From positions 23,313,001 through 23,377,000 of the forward strand of contig JAMJFZ010003163.1 in the NCBI GenBank assembly GCA_026225945.1: a stretch of 64,000 nt of DNA, read 5' to 3'. The notes below the pieces were generated by a model. It saw only the letters and a program-made list of their open reading frames with translations. It did no database searches and had not been told where the DNA came from. How positions within the stretch are numbered: position 1 is the first letter of the stretch; the number at the start of each line of letters is the position of its first letter. This DNA is from Cricetomys ansorgei. Taxonomy: Eukaryota > Chordata > Mammalia > Rodentia > Nesomyidae. A program made the position numbers and the translations under genes. Positions 52,260-63,760 of this stretch are shown piece after piece.

Positions 52260-54235
52260 AATCTGCACACACATTTATGGGTGCTTGTCTCAATGTCAGG
52301 ACACAGAGGACTCTCCTGCCATGTCTGTGTCATTGGAGGCTACACATACATTCTTGAAGACAGCCCTTAGGTCCTCTCCTGAGACCCCAGACTCTTCATC
52401 ACCTTCTTCTCCCCACTTTCCCCATGGAAATGTGCTCTAGTATGATGGTGGGACCGAGTGTTAGAACTGATGTTAACACACCCACCACCTCACCCCTCTG
52501 AGGCGATGTGACTTGCCAGGCTCCTCATAGGGAAGTGTGAACTTTGGAAGTCCCCCTCAGCACAAGCAAGGATGGCCTATGAAGGGCCACCCTGATTCTG
52601 TTACCACTGAGGAACCTGCCTACTCTGGACCCTCTCCTACCCACTGCTATCAAGACTGTACTTGGATCTATAGACTCTTCTTCTGGGTCTCCAACCTGTA
52701 TAGCCAAACCACTTGGTGTAATGAATCGTTGATGAGTGCCACGTGAGGACAGGGGTGGGCTGTGATGGGGGAAGAGTCTCATTTCAAGTGTAAGAGGAAG
52801 TCTTAGAGCCATGACTAGCCTGTGCCAACGTATAGGAGATGTACAGCCTTGGGGTGGAGTAAACTTGGGAGGGGGGTCTTTTTCTCAGCTCCCTGGGAGG
52901 AGAAGGATGCAGCAGAGGAAATGGGAGGGGAGGTGTCTTCAGATGCTGAAGTCTTGGCAAATGGAAAAGAGAAAAGGAGAAAGAGGGTGTCGTTTGGGGT
53001 AGGTTCTAAGGATGGTGGGAGAGCTGGGCCTAAGAGCCTCGGGAGAGCCTGTGAGCCTTGAAAGGGACGAGAGCTAGAGAAGACAGTGGCTATCAAGGAA
53101 GACACCATTGGAGTTCAGAAATGCATCAGCCTCAGGGTTACTAGCCAAACGTGATGAGCAGGCTTCCGAGAATGGAGAACTTGGATAGGCAGGGCCATGG
53201 AGGATATGATTGCTGAGCCCCTGGGATAAAACATTAGTAAGGAATACATGCCCAGGGCTTACGTCCAACTCAGCAACCCTGCAGGTTGGTAGCCCTGCAA
53301 CTTAAGACAAGGCATTTGATAACTTCCAGCCTCACTGTGTGAAAAGGATTTAATACCAGCAGGGAACATTACATGAAGCAGACTTAGCACAGTTCCTTGA
53401 CTCCCTTTGCCCAGTGAATAAAGGGCTACCACATGGGTCACTGGTATCCACTGTGTGTTCAGCACACGCTCAACACCGCTCAGGCTCTCTGCCATCACTG
53501 ATGGCAGGCACTAATGGTTCACGTAAACCTCATGTCTACTCAATGAATAGATTCCATTATGATGTTGCTTCAGAAGTGAGAAACTGAAGCCCTCATCAGC
53601 CCCAGGCAGCACAGCTAGTAAGTGGCTGCCTGGATTTAATCCCACGTTCCTGATAGGAAGACTGAGGGCTCCTATGCTGGCTTGTTGTGTCAAGGAAGGC
53701 AAGGGACAGGGCTATCTGGTGTTCACCATAATTATGCCACAAACATATAGACTCCTGGCCTCAGCTGCAGGCTCAGTCAATCTAGCAGTGCAGAACAAAG
53801 CCCAGGAGTCTGCTAGACTGATAGGATCTTGAGAAGTGGCAAATAGACAGCAACAGTGAGCCTTGAGACCACAACTCATACCGGATCACAGAGCCTTGGT
53901 GAGTGTGATCCTAAAACTCCCATGATGGGTGCCATCATACCCAGCTTACAGCTGGGCAAACTGAGATTCAGAAACTGAAGGTCACCAACAAATGAGCAGT
54001 GATGTGAGGCTCTGAAGTCGGCTTTCAGTTCTAACTCCAGAAGCTTTACTCATAAATGTAATGCCAACCACAGTTTATATCTCATCCTGGTCATGAAAGT
54101 TGAAGTCAAGTAGGCCTAACTTAAAAGTTCTGGAGAAAATAATCTTTGTAGATTTATGGGAAATACTGATATATGAGTGCTGCTCTAAGAGCTTTGTGTT
54201 TACTTACTAATTAATCCTCTCAGCGTGTCCATAAG
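52260..54235. other. Intergenic, no recognised gene or repeat
   Basis: Moderate-GC unique sequence with short ORFs on both strands; nothing supportable. Confidence 0.45.
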
Positions 54236-54240
54236 GTAAG

Positions 54241-54441
54241 TCACTACCACCACCACCACCGCCACCATCACCACCATCATCATCACCACCACTACCATCA
54301 TCATCATCATCACCACTACCATCATCATCATCATCACCACCACCACCACCACCACCATCATCATCATCACCACCATCACCACCATCACCACCACCACCAC
54401 CATCACCTCCACCACAACCACCACCACCATCAACAGCAGCA
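54241..54441 (+). repeat. (CAC)n/(CAT)n trinucleotide array
   Basis: About 200 bp of CAC and CAT triplets, ending in ACAGCAGCAG. The minus-strand poly-Val/Met ORF is an artefact. Confidence 0.97.
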
Positions 54442-54889
54442 GTGATTTACACACTTTAAAGAAGAAGAAACTGAGATACAGGCAAACAGAGGAACTTAGC
54501 CAAGAGTTCGCAGGCACTCAGTGCTGGGGCTAGTGTTAACACTCAGGCCATACAGCTCTTAGGCATATGCTTTAGCCCCTGCACCATTCTGCTACTCCAC
54601 TCATCCCCACCCTACCCCCACACAGTGTTTAAAATGTTCTGTAAACTAAAGAAGACAGAGACGTGTCCTCTGTTCTCAGATGAGAAGAACAAATAAACAC
54701 TGTGAAGAAGTCAGTTCTTTCCACATTGACCTCAGGTTCAACACAATCACTGTTGAACTGCAATGATTTTTCCCTCACAGAACCTTGCAAGTGAGATATG
54801 AAATTTAGAGAGGAGCGATGCCAAGGCACTTCCAATGGAGAAGGGCTGGAGAGTTTTTCTCTAGATAGAAATATAAAGTAATGGTTAAT

Positions 54890-56520
54890 CAAGCCAGTGG
54901 GGTATTTGGTGCTTACAAACAGATGACTAGATCAATAGAGTAGAACAGAAAGCCTGGAAGAAGCCCAACCATAGAAGGAAACTAAGATAGAGAATTCTTT
55001 GTTAATCAGAGCAGAAAAGTAACCACTTGATGCCTTTACCAAGATAACTTATGATCTGTTGTTCTCATAAAAAAATACTGAAGTGGGATTCCTACCACAC
55101 ACCTTCCACAAATGAACTCACACTTAGAGACATAACTATGAAGGACACAAGCTGTCATAACAAAATATAACGAGAAAAAACATCAGCGAGGGAGGAACTT
55201 CTCAAATTACACAGAGACACATAAACAGTAAGAAAAGATTGATACATTTAACTATAGCAAAACCTATAATTAAAACCATGACTAGAGCAGACGAGTCTTA
55301 GAACACAGTCAAATAAAGGTGCTTGTACATAACACAGAAAGATGAAGAGCCAGAACACTTCACAAGCTCCTGTGAATTAAGAGAGACAAGCCGATAGACA
55401 ACTGGGTAAACACGTCATCATTTCCCAAAGAAAAAGAAACAGAAAGGGCCCGTAGGCACAGGAGAAGGCATGCGGTAGGATCAGCAGTCAGGGGAGTGTA
55501 AATTAACCACAATAAAATACCTTCTCACACCCAGAAGATCACCCAGAGCTAAAAGCCCAGATAGTGCAAAGGATACTGAGGATGGGAAGGCAGAAGGGAA
55601 GACGGACAAGCTGCTAGAGGGAGCTGTAGTTGATCCAATCACTTAGAGAGCAGTGTGTCATTACTTCATAGTGCTGAACACAACCCAGAAACCAACGGTG
55701 CACTTCCAGGAACACTGCCTGGAGAAACTCTTGTACCTGCGGATGAGAGGCATTTTAACACGTTTATATAAATCAGTGGTTCTCGACTTACCTATTGCAG
55801 CAACTCTTTAATACAGTTCCTCCTGTTGTGGTGAGCCCCAATCATAAAATTATTTTCGTTGTGACTTCATAATTGTAATTTTGGTGCTGTTATGAATCAG
55901 AATGCAAATACCTAATATGCGGATCATATTAGGCAGCCCCTGTGAAAGGGTCATTCAACACCCTCCCCAAAGGGGTCGTGACCCACAGGTTGAGAGACAC
56001 TGAATTGTAAAAGATTGTTTGAAACACATACACATGAACACACATTCTTCCCAACACCCCCATGCACACACATACACCCTGGAAATAATACTCAACTCCA
56101 TGTCTTTCTCATTGACTAAATGAACAAATAATTATGATCATCCATTCAACAGAATAAATATATTCTGGATGAATCTAAAAAATATATTCTAGTGAACTAT
56201 AATAAAAACAAACACTGCATTATTCGGGAATAAGTTCACAAGTGGTAATGCCATGAGGAGAAAGGTAGGGGCAATGATTTCCAAGTCCAGGACAGTGGTT
56301 ACCTTTAGGGCGAGCTATGTGTGCAGAGATACGGGCAGGGAGGACACGGGCTTGAGGGACATGCGGATGCACGGCTCGGCTGCGAGTACTGGATGGGGTC
56401 TTGTGTCCGCATTAATGATTACAAACTTCAAACTAGTCACAATGTTTTTATCATTTTATGCTTTTATGCCTGATGAATTTCACACTTTATGGAGAATGGA
56501 AACATTACTGAATTTTACTG
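54890..56520 (+). repeat. Ancient L1 (L1M-type) ORF2 end and 3'UTR, split by URR1
   Basis: Plus-strand phrases typical of L1 ORF2 (gatgactagatcaatagagt; agacaactgggtaaacacgt; cacccagaagatcacccaga) lead into a 3'UTR-like part (gacagtggttacctttaggg). The URR1-type element at 55774-56002 interrupts it. Non-coding by many frame breaks. Confidence 0.65.
55774..56002. mobile_element. URR1-type hAT element, second copy
   Basis: Starts CAGTGGTTCTCGAC and ends GGTTGAGAGACACTG, with the family phrases cttcataattgtaattttgg and ggggtcgtgacccacaggtt. A short palindromic piece (taatatgcggatcatatta) is internal. The flanking duplication is not clear. Confidence 0.85.
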
Positions 56521-56587
56521 AAATCCTGCTTCAGCTTGAAGGTCAGGGGTCCCAGAAGAGGTGTGGTGTCAGACAACTAATGCAGTT

Positions 56588-56589
<2 letters not shown>

Positions 56590-56650
<61 letters not shown>
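56590..56650 (+). repeat. (GA)n-(CAGA)n compound microsatellite
   Basis: About 14 GA units followed by eight CAGA units. The 194-codon ORF (56253-56837) crosses L1 and this repeat and is not a gene. Confidence 0.95.
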
Positions 56651-56651
<1 letters not shown>

Positions 56652-56854
56652 TTGCTGTGTATCAACAAAGTCCAGCAGTTCAGCCAGAGGGAAAAACACA
56701 CAGATGTCTCATGGATGGGTCACACATGCTCTTTATTCAGGCTTCTCTTTTCCTTTAAAGTTCTGTCTCCATTCCAGCTTTTTCTCTATATCCTCTCCAT
56801 AAAATCACACATATACACATTCACACACATCTTGTGAAGAAACAAAGCTCAACA

Positions 56855-56902
56855 CACACACGCACACACACGCACACACACACACACACACGCACACACA
56901 CC
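56855..56902 (+). repeat. (CA)n microsatellite
   Basis: ACACACACGCACACAC repeated. Confidence 0.95.
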
Positions 56903-57569
56903 TTCACTGACATACATCTTGAGGAAGAAGCAAAGCTTCAACACACAAAGATCTTACTCACAAGCAAGCTTCCTTCTTCTCATCTCCTTATAGAGGGCCA
57001 GTACACACGTCACTCTCACATCTTATAGGCTTCCTTTCTCCTACTTTTCCCCGTACACCTACAGACCTTTGAAACAATACCCTCTATGTAAAAAGAAATC
57101 TCATCATAATCATGAGTCCTATTTTTTCCTAGTGAGTGTTTACAAGTTACATGTTAAAAAGAAACCAACAGGTTTTCTTTTCAATTCCCATGCATGATTA
57201 TGCATTAACACCCAATTTTACACGTACTTTCCCCCCACAATACATTTCTATCCCAGAAACAATAATTTTGTTATTATAGATTAACAGAGTTTAAGCAAGC
57301 CAAATGTTTTCACAGCCAGCTTCTGTTGTAGCTGGCAGGCCGCAGTCTTGTGGTTACTAGAAAATGAGAACACGTCATAGTACCCTAACTTAACACAATT
57401 CTTATACAGTGAAACAAGTTTGTTATTAACTAGAAAACTTTAAGCCGGGGGACTTTTTGCTTTTCTTAGGTAAAGGAGAATCTGCCCAGTCTACATGCCA
57501 CAGAGCCCGATGTTCAAAAAACTCATCAGTAGGTTTAAAATTGTGAAAACTAGGAAAATATCAAATTAA

Positions 57570-57715
57570 TTGTGGTCAAGGAAATTCAAACTTAGCAGTG
57601 GGCACTGAAGCTCACTTGCTATACCTAGGCGTGTTTCTCTTGGATGAAACTCGTGGGCCCTAGCAGCCAGGCTTCCTTTGTTCTTGCTCCCTAACCCTGA
57701 CCAAGCCTTCAGCTA
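57570..57715. repeat. Unclassified dispersed repeat, copy 2 (mate at 7515-7665)
   Basis: Shares ctcgtgggccctagca, the caggcttcctttgttcttg run and the ccctaaccctgaccaag-like phrase with copy 1 in the same orientation. Confidence 0.6.
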
Positions 57716-58320
57716 CCAAGACTGTGTTTTCTTATGCAGTTCCCTAGATACTTGTTCCAAAGCAGCTTGGTGAAACACCATAATCTGGTGTTATAGATTA
57801 GTTATTCTTTCTGGAGTTGCAATAGAGTCACCAATTCAACTGTAAGGTACTGCCTTTTAGAAAATCACCACTGTTATGTGTGCCGGTAGCACTGCTCAGT
57901 GAGGTGTTGGAGACTCCCGTAGAACTTTCAAACCACAAAATAAATAAAGAAAACAAAATAGAGGTCACCACTATCAGACTCCATAGCAGCAAAGGGTATT
58001 TGGGTAACAAATCTCTCAGGGCGTAGCCTCTCCAAGATACATTCATTGGAGCTGTACAAACCAATGAGCTGTCCAGTATCGTTAACCCTATAGCAGATCG
58101 GAAGTCTTCGGTGTTGGCTCTTGCCAGAACATCTGTGCTGTTTCTGGGAAGTGAGTCCATGTTTCAGACGATTAGTTATGGAATACCTACCTGTCACATA
58201 TACAATTACATGATGGTTTCTGAGCTTCCTTCTATCTGCTTTGATATTCCCAGATAGATAATGCACCAGTGCCACGCTGACCATAACCCTTTTGCCCTGG
58301 GGAGAGCCAGGAGCCAAGTG

Positions 58321-59095
58321 TCAGACCTCTGTCTCCTAATCCTCACAACCATGCTAAGGCCATCCAAGGATGTATCTGGGCATGCACAGAAGGAAGGGAG
58401 CCCACCCCCCACCCGCGTTCCATCCAGGAGACTGTACCATGTGTTCTGGACATGCCCTCTCCATTCTCTTTCCTGGCTGTCTGCCGTGTGTGCTGCTTTT
58501 CTTCTTCTCCTGACATATCTCATCTCAGTGATGGGGGTGGACACAATTCAGAGGCCAATCAAGCCGCAGGCTCTGCTGCACCCCCTGCCATCTATGCTCT
58601 TGTCACCTCCCACACCTCTCTCCCTGATTGATTCAGGGGCTACAGGGCTTCCCCCGACAACTGCTAGCAAGTTCCGTTGGTTGGGGAGGACTTTCAGATT
58701 TTGTCCAAAATAAGACAGGAGCCACTGGAGGAAAACGGCAAGGGTAATGGGACAAGAACAGCCATCCCGGCAGGAGACGATATGGCTTGGGATAAGCAAG
58801 TCACTTCAGAGATGTGACAAGATTTAGTGTCCACTGAAGCTGTTCAGGGTGATGTATGAGAGCAAGAGGAGGTGAGGGAGACTCTGAGCCCAGTGGATTG
58901 AGGAACCAGAAAGCGGGAGACACTTAGACCGGTGGCAACTGTGGAGGAACAGCTTATGCACTGAGAGAGGGAGGGAGCACCAGAGGCTTCCACACGTCTG
59001 GTTTTCCAGGTAGAGATGCCTAGACTGTAGTTGAACCTGGAGTTCTGGAACCCAGAGCAGAGGTCCAGTCAGAGGATGTAAATGTGGATGGAGGT
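58321..59095. other. Intergenic, nothing recognised
   Basis: The 150-codon ORF 58261-58713 and opposite frames lack domains. Confidence 0.45.
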
Positions 59096-59099
59096 CAGC

Positions 59100-59124
59100 G
59101 GGGGTGGGGTGGGGTGGGGTGGGG
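59100..59124 (+). repeat. (GGGGT)n repeat
   Basis: Five GGGGT units; a candidate intramolecular G-quadruplex. Confidence 0.9.
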
Positions 59125-59364
59125 AACAGTTGCTCTATGATGCCAGTGACTGCAGGGGATCAGACTGAGCCACAACTTTCTAGATCAGAAGCTTTGAGAA
59201 CCCTGAGGGCTTTTAGTGGGAAGTATCTGGTGGAGACAGATTTCAACTGATACGGGCTCTGTATTGAGGGGACTTGCTATGTTATTTGTACTTAGAACAC
59301 AAACTTAGACTCATGATCAATACCCTGGGCAGACCAGCTTCAGTGAAAGAGATTTACTATCCTG

Positions 59365-59512
59365 ATAGAGAGGGGGTGGGAAGGAGATGGGGGGGATGGG
59401 GGAGGGAGAGAGAGGGAAAGAAGGGGGGAAAGAAAGATAGAGTGAGGAAAGAAGTGAGGGAGAGAAGGAGGGAGAGAGAGGAAGGGAGAGAGAGAGAAAG
59501 AAAGAGAGAACA
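59365..59512 (+). repeat. Long polypurine tract (GGGA/GAAA)n
   Basis: Nearly 150 bp almost purely of A and G. The Arg/Glu-rich and Ser/Pro-rich ORFs over it are artefacts. Confidence 0.92.
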
Positions 59513-59514
59513 TA

Positions 59515-60785
59515 CAGGTAGACTTCACTTTCTCTCTTGCCTTAATTTCTCCCATGATGCCTTGGAGGTAAAGATTGTGAAAGTTACCCCAGGACTCAGC
59601 CCCTTGGATTCTAGGTACACCCTAGCCCAACCTCTGTTTGTCAGGGCCTGGTGTCTGCAGGGAGTGGACCGAAGATGGACTGACAGCACGGGCTATCGCT
59701 TTGCATCCCATGGCCTGTGTCACCAAGTGCCATGGTAAGTGGAACTGACGCCTCCCCAGAGACCATGTTAGCTCTGATAATACTCCAGCCTCCTCCCCAC
59801 CACTTGCCCTCAGGCCACCTGGTGGGGCAGGATGCAGAGCAGGAGAGAAGCCACATGGCCCCAATGGTCCTTAGAACTATGAGCAGGGAGTCTGGGCCGG
59901 AGATGGAGGAGACGCCTTCTCCTTCAGCTCAGACCTAGCCTGGTGTCCTTGGTATGTCCCCCAGATGTCCTGGAAGCCACATGGGGAACTCTTGAGGACT
60001 TACCAATCAGCCTCCTGATAATGTCCATGCAGCGAGGGGTGCTTCTCTCCACCCCTACGACAGACACTTCCATGGTCCTGCATGCTCCTTGTCCCTCACT
60101 ATGTTTCAGTGCTGACCCTGCCCTGATGCTCCCTGTTGTCAGGGCCTGAGGCTCTACTGAGACCCTTCTCTGGCAGCACACACATGCTCATCCCAGGTCA
60201 GGCTGGAAGCACCGGGGAGTCAATACCTGGGAACAGTCTTCATGGGAAAACATGGCATTGGGGGGATAACACCAAGTATATGCTATGCCTCTGAGGTCCC
60301 AGCGGGATGGCACCAGTTGCCCATGCCATGAACTACTCTTTAATCCACCTTCTCTTGGTCTCACACCCTTTCCTGTCTTGCTTTCCTGACTCTCTAATGT
60401 GTTCCCAGGGTTTCCCTGTTTCAAGTTCTGCTTCTGAATGACTCCAACACAAATCAATCCCAAGCAAGGACTAAGCTCTCTCCTGTCTTGTCTGAGTTTC
60501 TGCAGTGCTAGCTATGTAGCAGGTCATATCAGACACTGCCCTTATCCTGAATAGGGGGGTCACACAAATAACTATACTATACAAACACCCAAAGCCCTAT
60601 GAAAAGGAGAGATCTGACTCTTGTGAGCACTGCTTGTCAAGGAGGGGTTTGTATCATTAGTGGTCTTGGAGGTTTTGGGGGGTGAACAGGAATTCTCTGA
60701 GTAGAGGACAGGATGGAAAGAACATATTGCAAACTCAGCAGGACATGAAACCACAATATAGTACCTGAGTAGCATCCTTGTTTCT
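59515..60785. other. Intergenic, nothing recognised
   Basis: Moderate-GC unique sequence; short ORFs only. Confidence 0.45.
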
Positions 60786-60794
60786 AGAGAAGAT

Positions 60795-61000
60795 TTGTTT
60801 GGTTTTTATTTTGTGTGTGTGAGTGTTTTGCCTGCACGTATGTCTAAGTACCATATACACACCCAGTGCGGGTGGGGTTGGAAGAGGGATCTGTAGTTCC
60901 AGATCAGTGCTGAGCTGCTATAGGGGTTCTGGGAACTGAATCCGAGTCCCCTCCAAGAGCATCAGTTACCTATAAGCACTGAACAACCTCTCCAGGCCCA
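60795..61000 (-). repeat. B2-family SINE, diverged
   Basis: Inverted: gtgagtgttttgcctgcacg, gggaactgaatccgagtccc, cactgaacaacctctccagg. Confidence 0.8.
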
Positions 61001-61027
61001 TTTTGAAGAAGGGGGACAGGCTCAGGG

Positions 61028-61055
61028 AAGAAGAAGAAGAAGAAGAAGAAGAGAG
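61028..61055 (+). repeat. (GAA)n microsatellite
   Basis: About nine GAA units next to a SINE. Confidence 0.95.
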
Positions 61056-61059
61056 AATA

Positions 61060-63085
61060 ATGGCAAGAGATTGGTTAGATGGACAAGCAGAATGTTATCT
61101 AGGTATCATTGTCTTGGAGAGATGGGAAGATCTTTTGAAACTGACTTATCTTTTTTCTGATTGCCATGTATCAAATGCTCATTGTGGAAGAGTGGGCAGA
61201 TAGATACCAAGTGGCCTGAAGGAGAAAATGAGATTCTTCTAAATCTATGGTTCATGTAGTCATGCTGATATGTCCTGGTGGGATTTCAGGTGAGGGTGTT
61301 GGACTTGAGTGTCAAGAATTTCTCTGGCAGCTGGAGATGATAGCATGGTTAGAAAGAGGGAAAACAGGGTGAGCAGGGGTGGGAGATGGGAGTCCTCTGG
61401 GGCTGAGGGGGATTGGTGAGACTTCATAGGCATTCAGGAATGACTTTCTCAGGGCTTGATGACCAGATGGACAAGCACGGAGCAGAGGGGAGCATGCCGG
61501 GTCAGCTAGAGGGATTCAGATGTCTTTATACATCATAAGTGTAGGGAGCTGAAAATGGGGACCAGGATATCTGGGTTTCCCTTTCATCTCTGACACCTCC
61601 CACATGTGGGACCACAGACAGATCTCTTAAATTTAAGGTTACATGTGTTTCTCCCTCCCAGGCTTGTCACAAAGGTCCAGAGATGACCGCCCTTGATGAG
61701 AGGGAAACTACCGTCTCCAGTTCTCATCCTGAAACCTCAGGTCCACCCTTTGCTTGATCTCCTGTTTCCTGTCATCAGTCCTCAAGAGGTGAGGAGGGTG
61801 AACATACCACCCTCTGGGCATCCCTCCCTCTTCTCCCAGCATCCTCTCCACAGGACAGCAGTCTTGCTGGCCCTCTGGAAATCCTCCAAATATCCCATGA
61901 ATCCTCTCTACACTCACCCACTCATTCCCTCGTGTCCCGACCCAGCAGAGGTTCAGTGAGTTCCTGGCGCCAGAGACACAGAGCTCTTCTGGAGCTCAAC
62001 TGCTACTCAAGGGGAGATAAAATTAATCAATTAGTCAATTAATTAATTATATTGGCGATCGGATGGAGAATAGGGGTGAATTTCAGATGCAAGGGGCTGA
62101 GAAGGAATCTCTGCACTAAGACCCGAGCAACTCAGACGGAATCAAGAGCAAACATAAAGGCCCTCGGGTAGCTTTCGCACTTGGAATGTTGAAAGCACGG
62201 AGAGATCAGTGTGGCTAGGTTTATCCAGGTTTCTTCCCATGCTTAAGTGTCTTCCCTACATTCCTGCCTGCCGCCCTTACGGTGTTCCTGACTTGGCATC
62301 ACCAAATTTCTGTTCTCTGATGATCACAACCAGTTCTGACACACTGAATTGGGAACTCCTTCTGGGTGTCAGGAATTGTCTCCGTGGCTCCTCTCTCTGG
62401 GTCCATCCAGACACAAGCAGAAGACAGATGAGTCAACTCCCAGGTCCAATTCGCTTACCCTTAAACACTACCAAAGATGCTCAAACTGCAGCTGAGCTCT
62501 TTGTCCCCTTCCCTTACTTTCCTTTAGCTACCCCCAGCCCATACCACACCAGTCTTCTCGCCCATTATATATGTTTATTTATTGTGTTTCCTGTTTTCCT
62601 CCTGCTTCCGGGACTGAACCACTGACTCTGAAGGTGTTGTCCATTTGTGGGAAACTAAAAGTCTCGCTTTGGCATTTCAGAGGCGTTTATAAGAACCAGT
62701 GTGTATCCGTCCTCAGCCTTACAGGACAGGGTCACAGCCTCCAAGGAGAACAGGGTCACAGCCTTCTAGCCCTGCTGGTCACAAACAGAGCCAGGAGTAA
62801 AATCCTGGGCCATGACCTCTCAACAGACTTAGCTGGCTGAACAAAACTGCCCAAAGGCCCGGCCCGGCCCAGCCTGCCGACCACCAGTTTGCGGTACTCA
62901 TCGCGGAGCACCACGTTCCCACTTTACTGGTGGAGAAAACTCGCATCAAGTAGGGTAAGTGGTCTGGGTGTATGACAGCGTTAGTGCATTGGGGTGGGGG
63001 CTGCTCCCCTTATTCTTCCCAGCACCCTTTGACAGAAATAGACCCCCCCAATTCTGGGAGTCTGTTGCTCTCTTCCTCTGCTCAG
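61060..63085. other. Proximal upstream region of the putative Slc6a2 promoter, repeat-poor
   Basis: No SINE or LTR seen. A palindromic TTAATTAATTA block (attagtcaattaattaatta) lies at 62031-62050. The 138-codon ORF at 62209-62625 has no domain. The run gcccggcccggccc occurs at about 62857-62870. Confidence 0.5.
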
Positions 63086-63089
63086 AGGT

Positions 63090-63760
63090 CAGAGCCAGGC
63101 GTCTTTGGGAGCCTCGTGCGCCACCACTCCTGCTGAAGAGAGACAGAAAGAGTGCGAAGCTAGGTCCCCGCGAGTCCCCGCGAGCCCCCGCGAGTCCAGC
63201 TCCCGCCACCCCGGAGCCCTTTGGAGCTGCGCCCCCGCCTCTGCCAGTCCGGGCCGGGCTGTCAGTCTCCATTAGCGCTAACAGGCTCCAGACCGAGCGA
63301 GCGGGCTGGGCGCGGGGCTAATGCAATAGGCGCGTTACCTGGGGCACAGGCTACATTACCAGGTCGGCCTCCTCCCGGCGTGGCCAGAGCCAGCCAGTCC
63401 GCGTCCTGCCGGCCGCCCCGCGCCCACAGTGCTCCGGGGCCGCGCCTGAGTGCCACGCGGCGGAGCCCAGCCCGGGCTGGCGCCCGCGATCCCCGTGCCA
63501 CCGGCCACGTGAGTGCGCCCTGCGCGGGACCGGTAAGTGTGCGGGCCGGCCCTGAGGTACGTCGCCAGCGGCTACAGCCACTGGAGTGTCCCCGAAGGCT
63601 CCCAGAGCTGTCGGCGGGCGCCCCCCGGAGCCGAACGGGGCCCGCGAGTCGACTCCTTGCCTGGCATCGCCCGCGGGAAACTTGCCATTTAGGGGTGGGG
63701 GACAGTCAGTGACCCAGGTAGAGTACGGCGGGGTCTTTAGCCCGACCCACAGGGCGGCCC
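63090..63760 (+). promoter_or_regulatory. Slc6a2: CpG island, putative Slc6a2 promoter
   Basis: This is the only strong CpG island in the window. It contains three tandem TCCCCGCGAG-like units (about 63165-63195), a perfect palindrome TTAGCGCTAA (63272-63281), a taatgcaatagg motif (63319-63330) and GC boxes (CCGCCC at 63413-63418; another near 63750). It sits about 36 kb downstream of Lpcat2 on the same strand, where Slc6a2 lies in mouse and human. The overlapping ORFs (63221-63712 etc.) are typical GC-rich by-products. The assignment rests on synteny and layout, since no coding exon is in view. Confidence 0.7.
63340..63532 (+). other. Slc6a2: Putative non-coding exon 1 (5'UTR) of Slc6a2; start undefined
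   Basis: SLC6A2 encodes the plasma-membrane Na+/Cl--dependent noradrenaline transporter. I recall from the human gene that exon 1 is untranslated and followed by an unusually short 5'UTR intron (about 0.48 kb) that matters for expression. Here a strong donor CCG|GTAAGT lies at 63532/63533 (weaker alternative GTGAGT at 63509). The transcription start cannot be read from sequence; 63340 is a nominal left edge. Confidence 0.45.

Larger units (their letters stand above)
56700..58320 (-). repeat. Possible old ERV/LTR-derived region, minus strand (tentative)
   Basis: On the minus strand there is an AATAAA (plus 56732-56737) preceded by a TATAAG-containing stretch (near 57025). Further 5' (minus) lies the dispersed repeat copy (57570-57715). 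Beyond it are two overlapping minus ORFs of 110 and 129 codons (57828-58317). The 110-codon frame contains one hydrophobic stretch (YPLLLWSLIVVTSILFSLF). I cannot match it to a family. It could be a retroelement remnant or a decayed processed gene. Confidence 0.3.

Noticed and set aside
56253..56837. 194-codon ORF
   Set aside because: Runs through L1 3'UTR-like sequence and a (GA)n-(CAGA)n microsatellite; composite artefact.
63221..63712. 163-codon Arg/Pro/Ala-rich ORF in the CpG island
   Set aside because: GC-rich DNA is naturally stop-poor; it crosses the predicted splice donor and several frames are open together.
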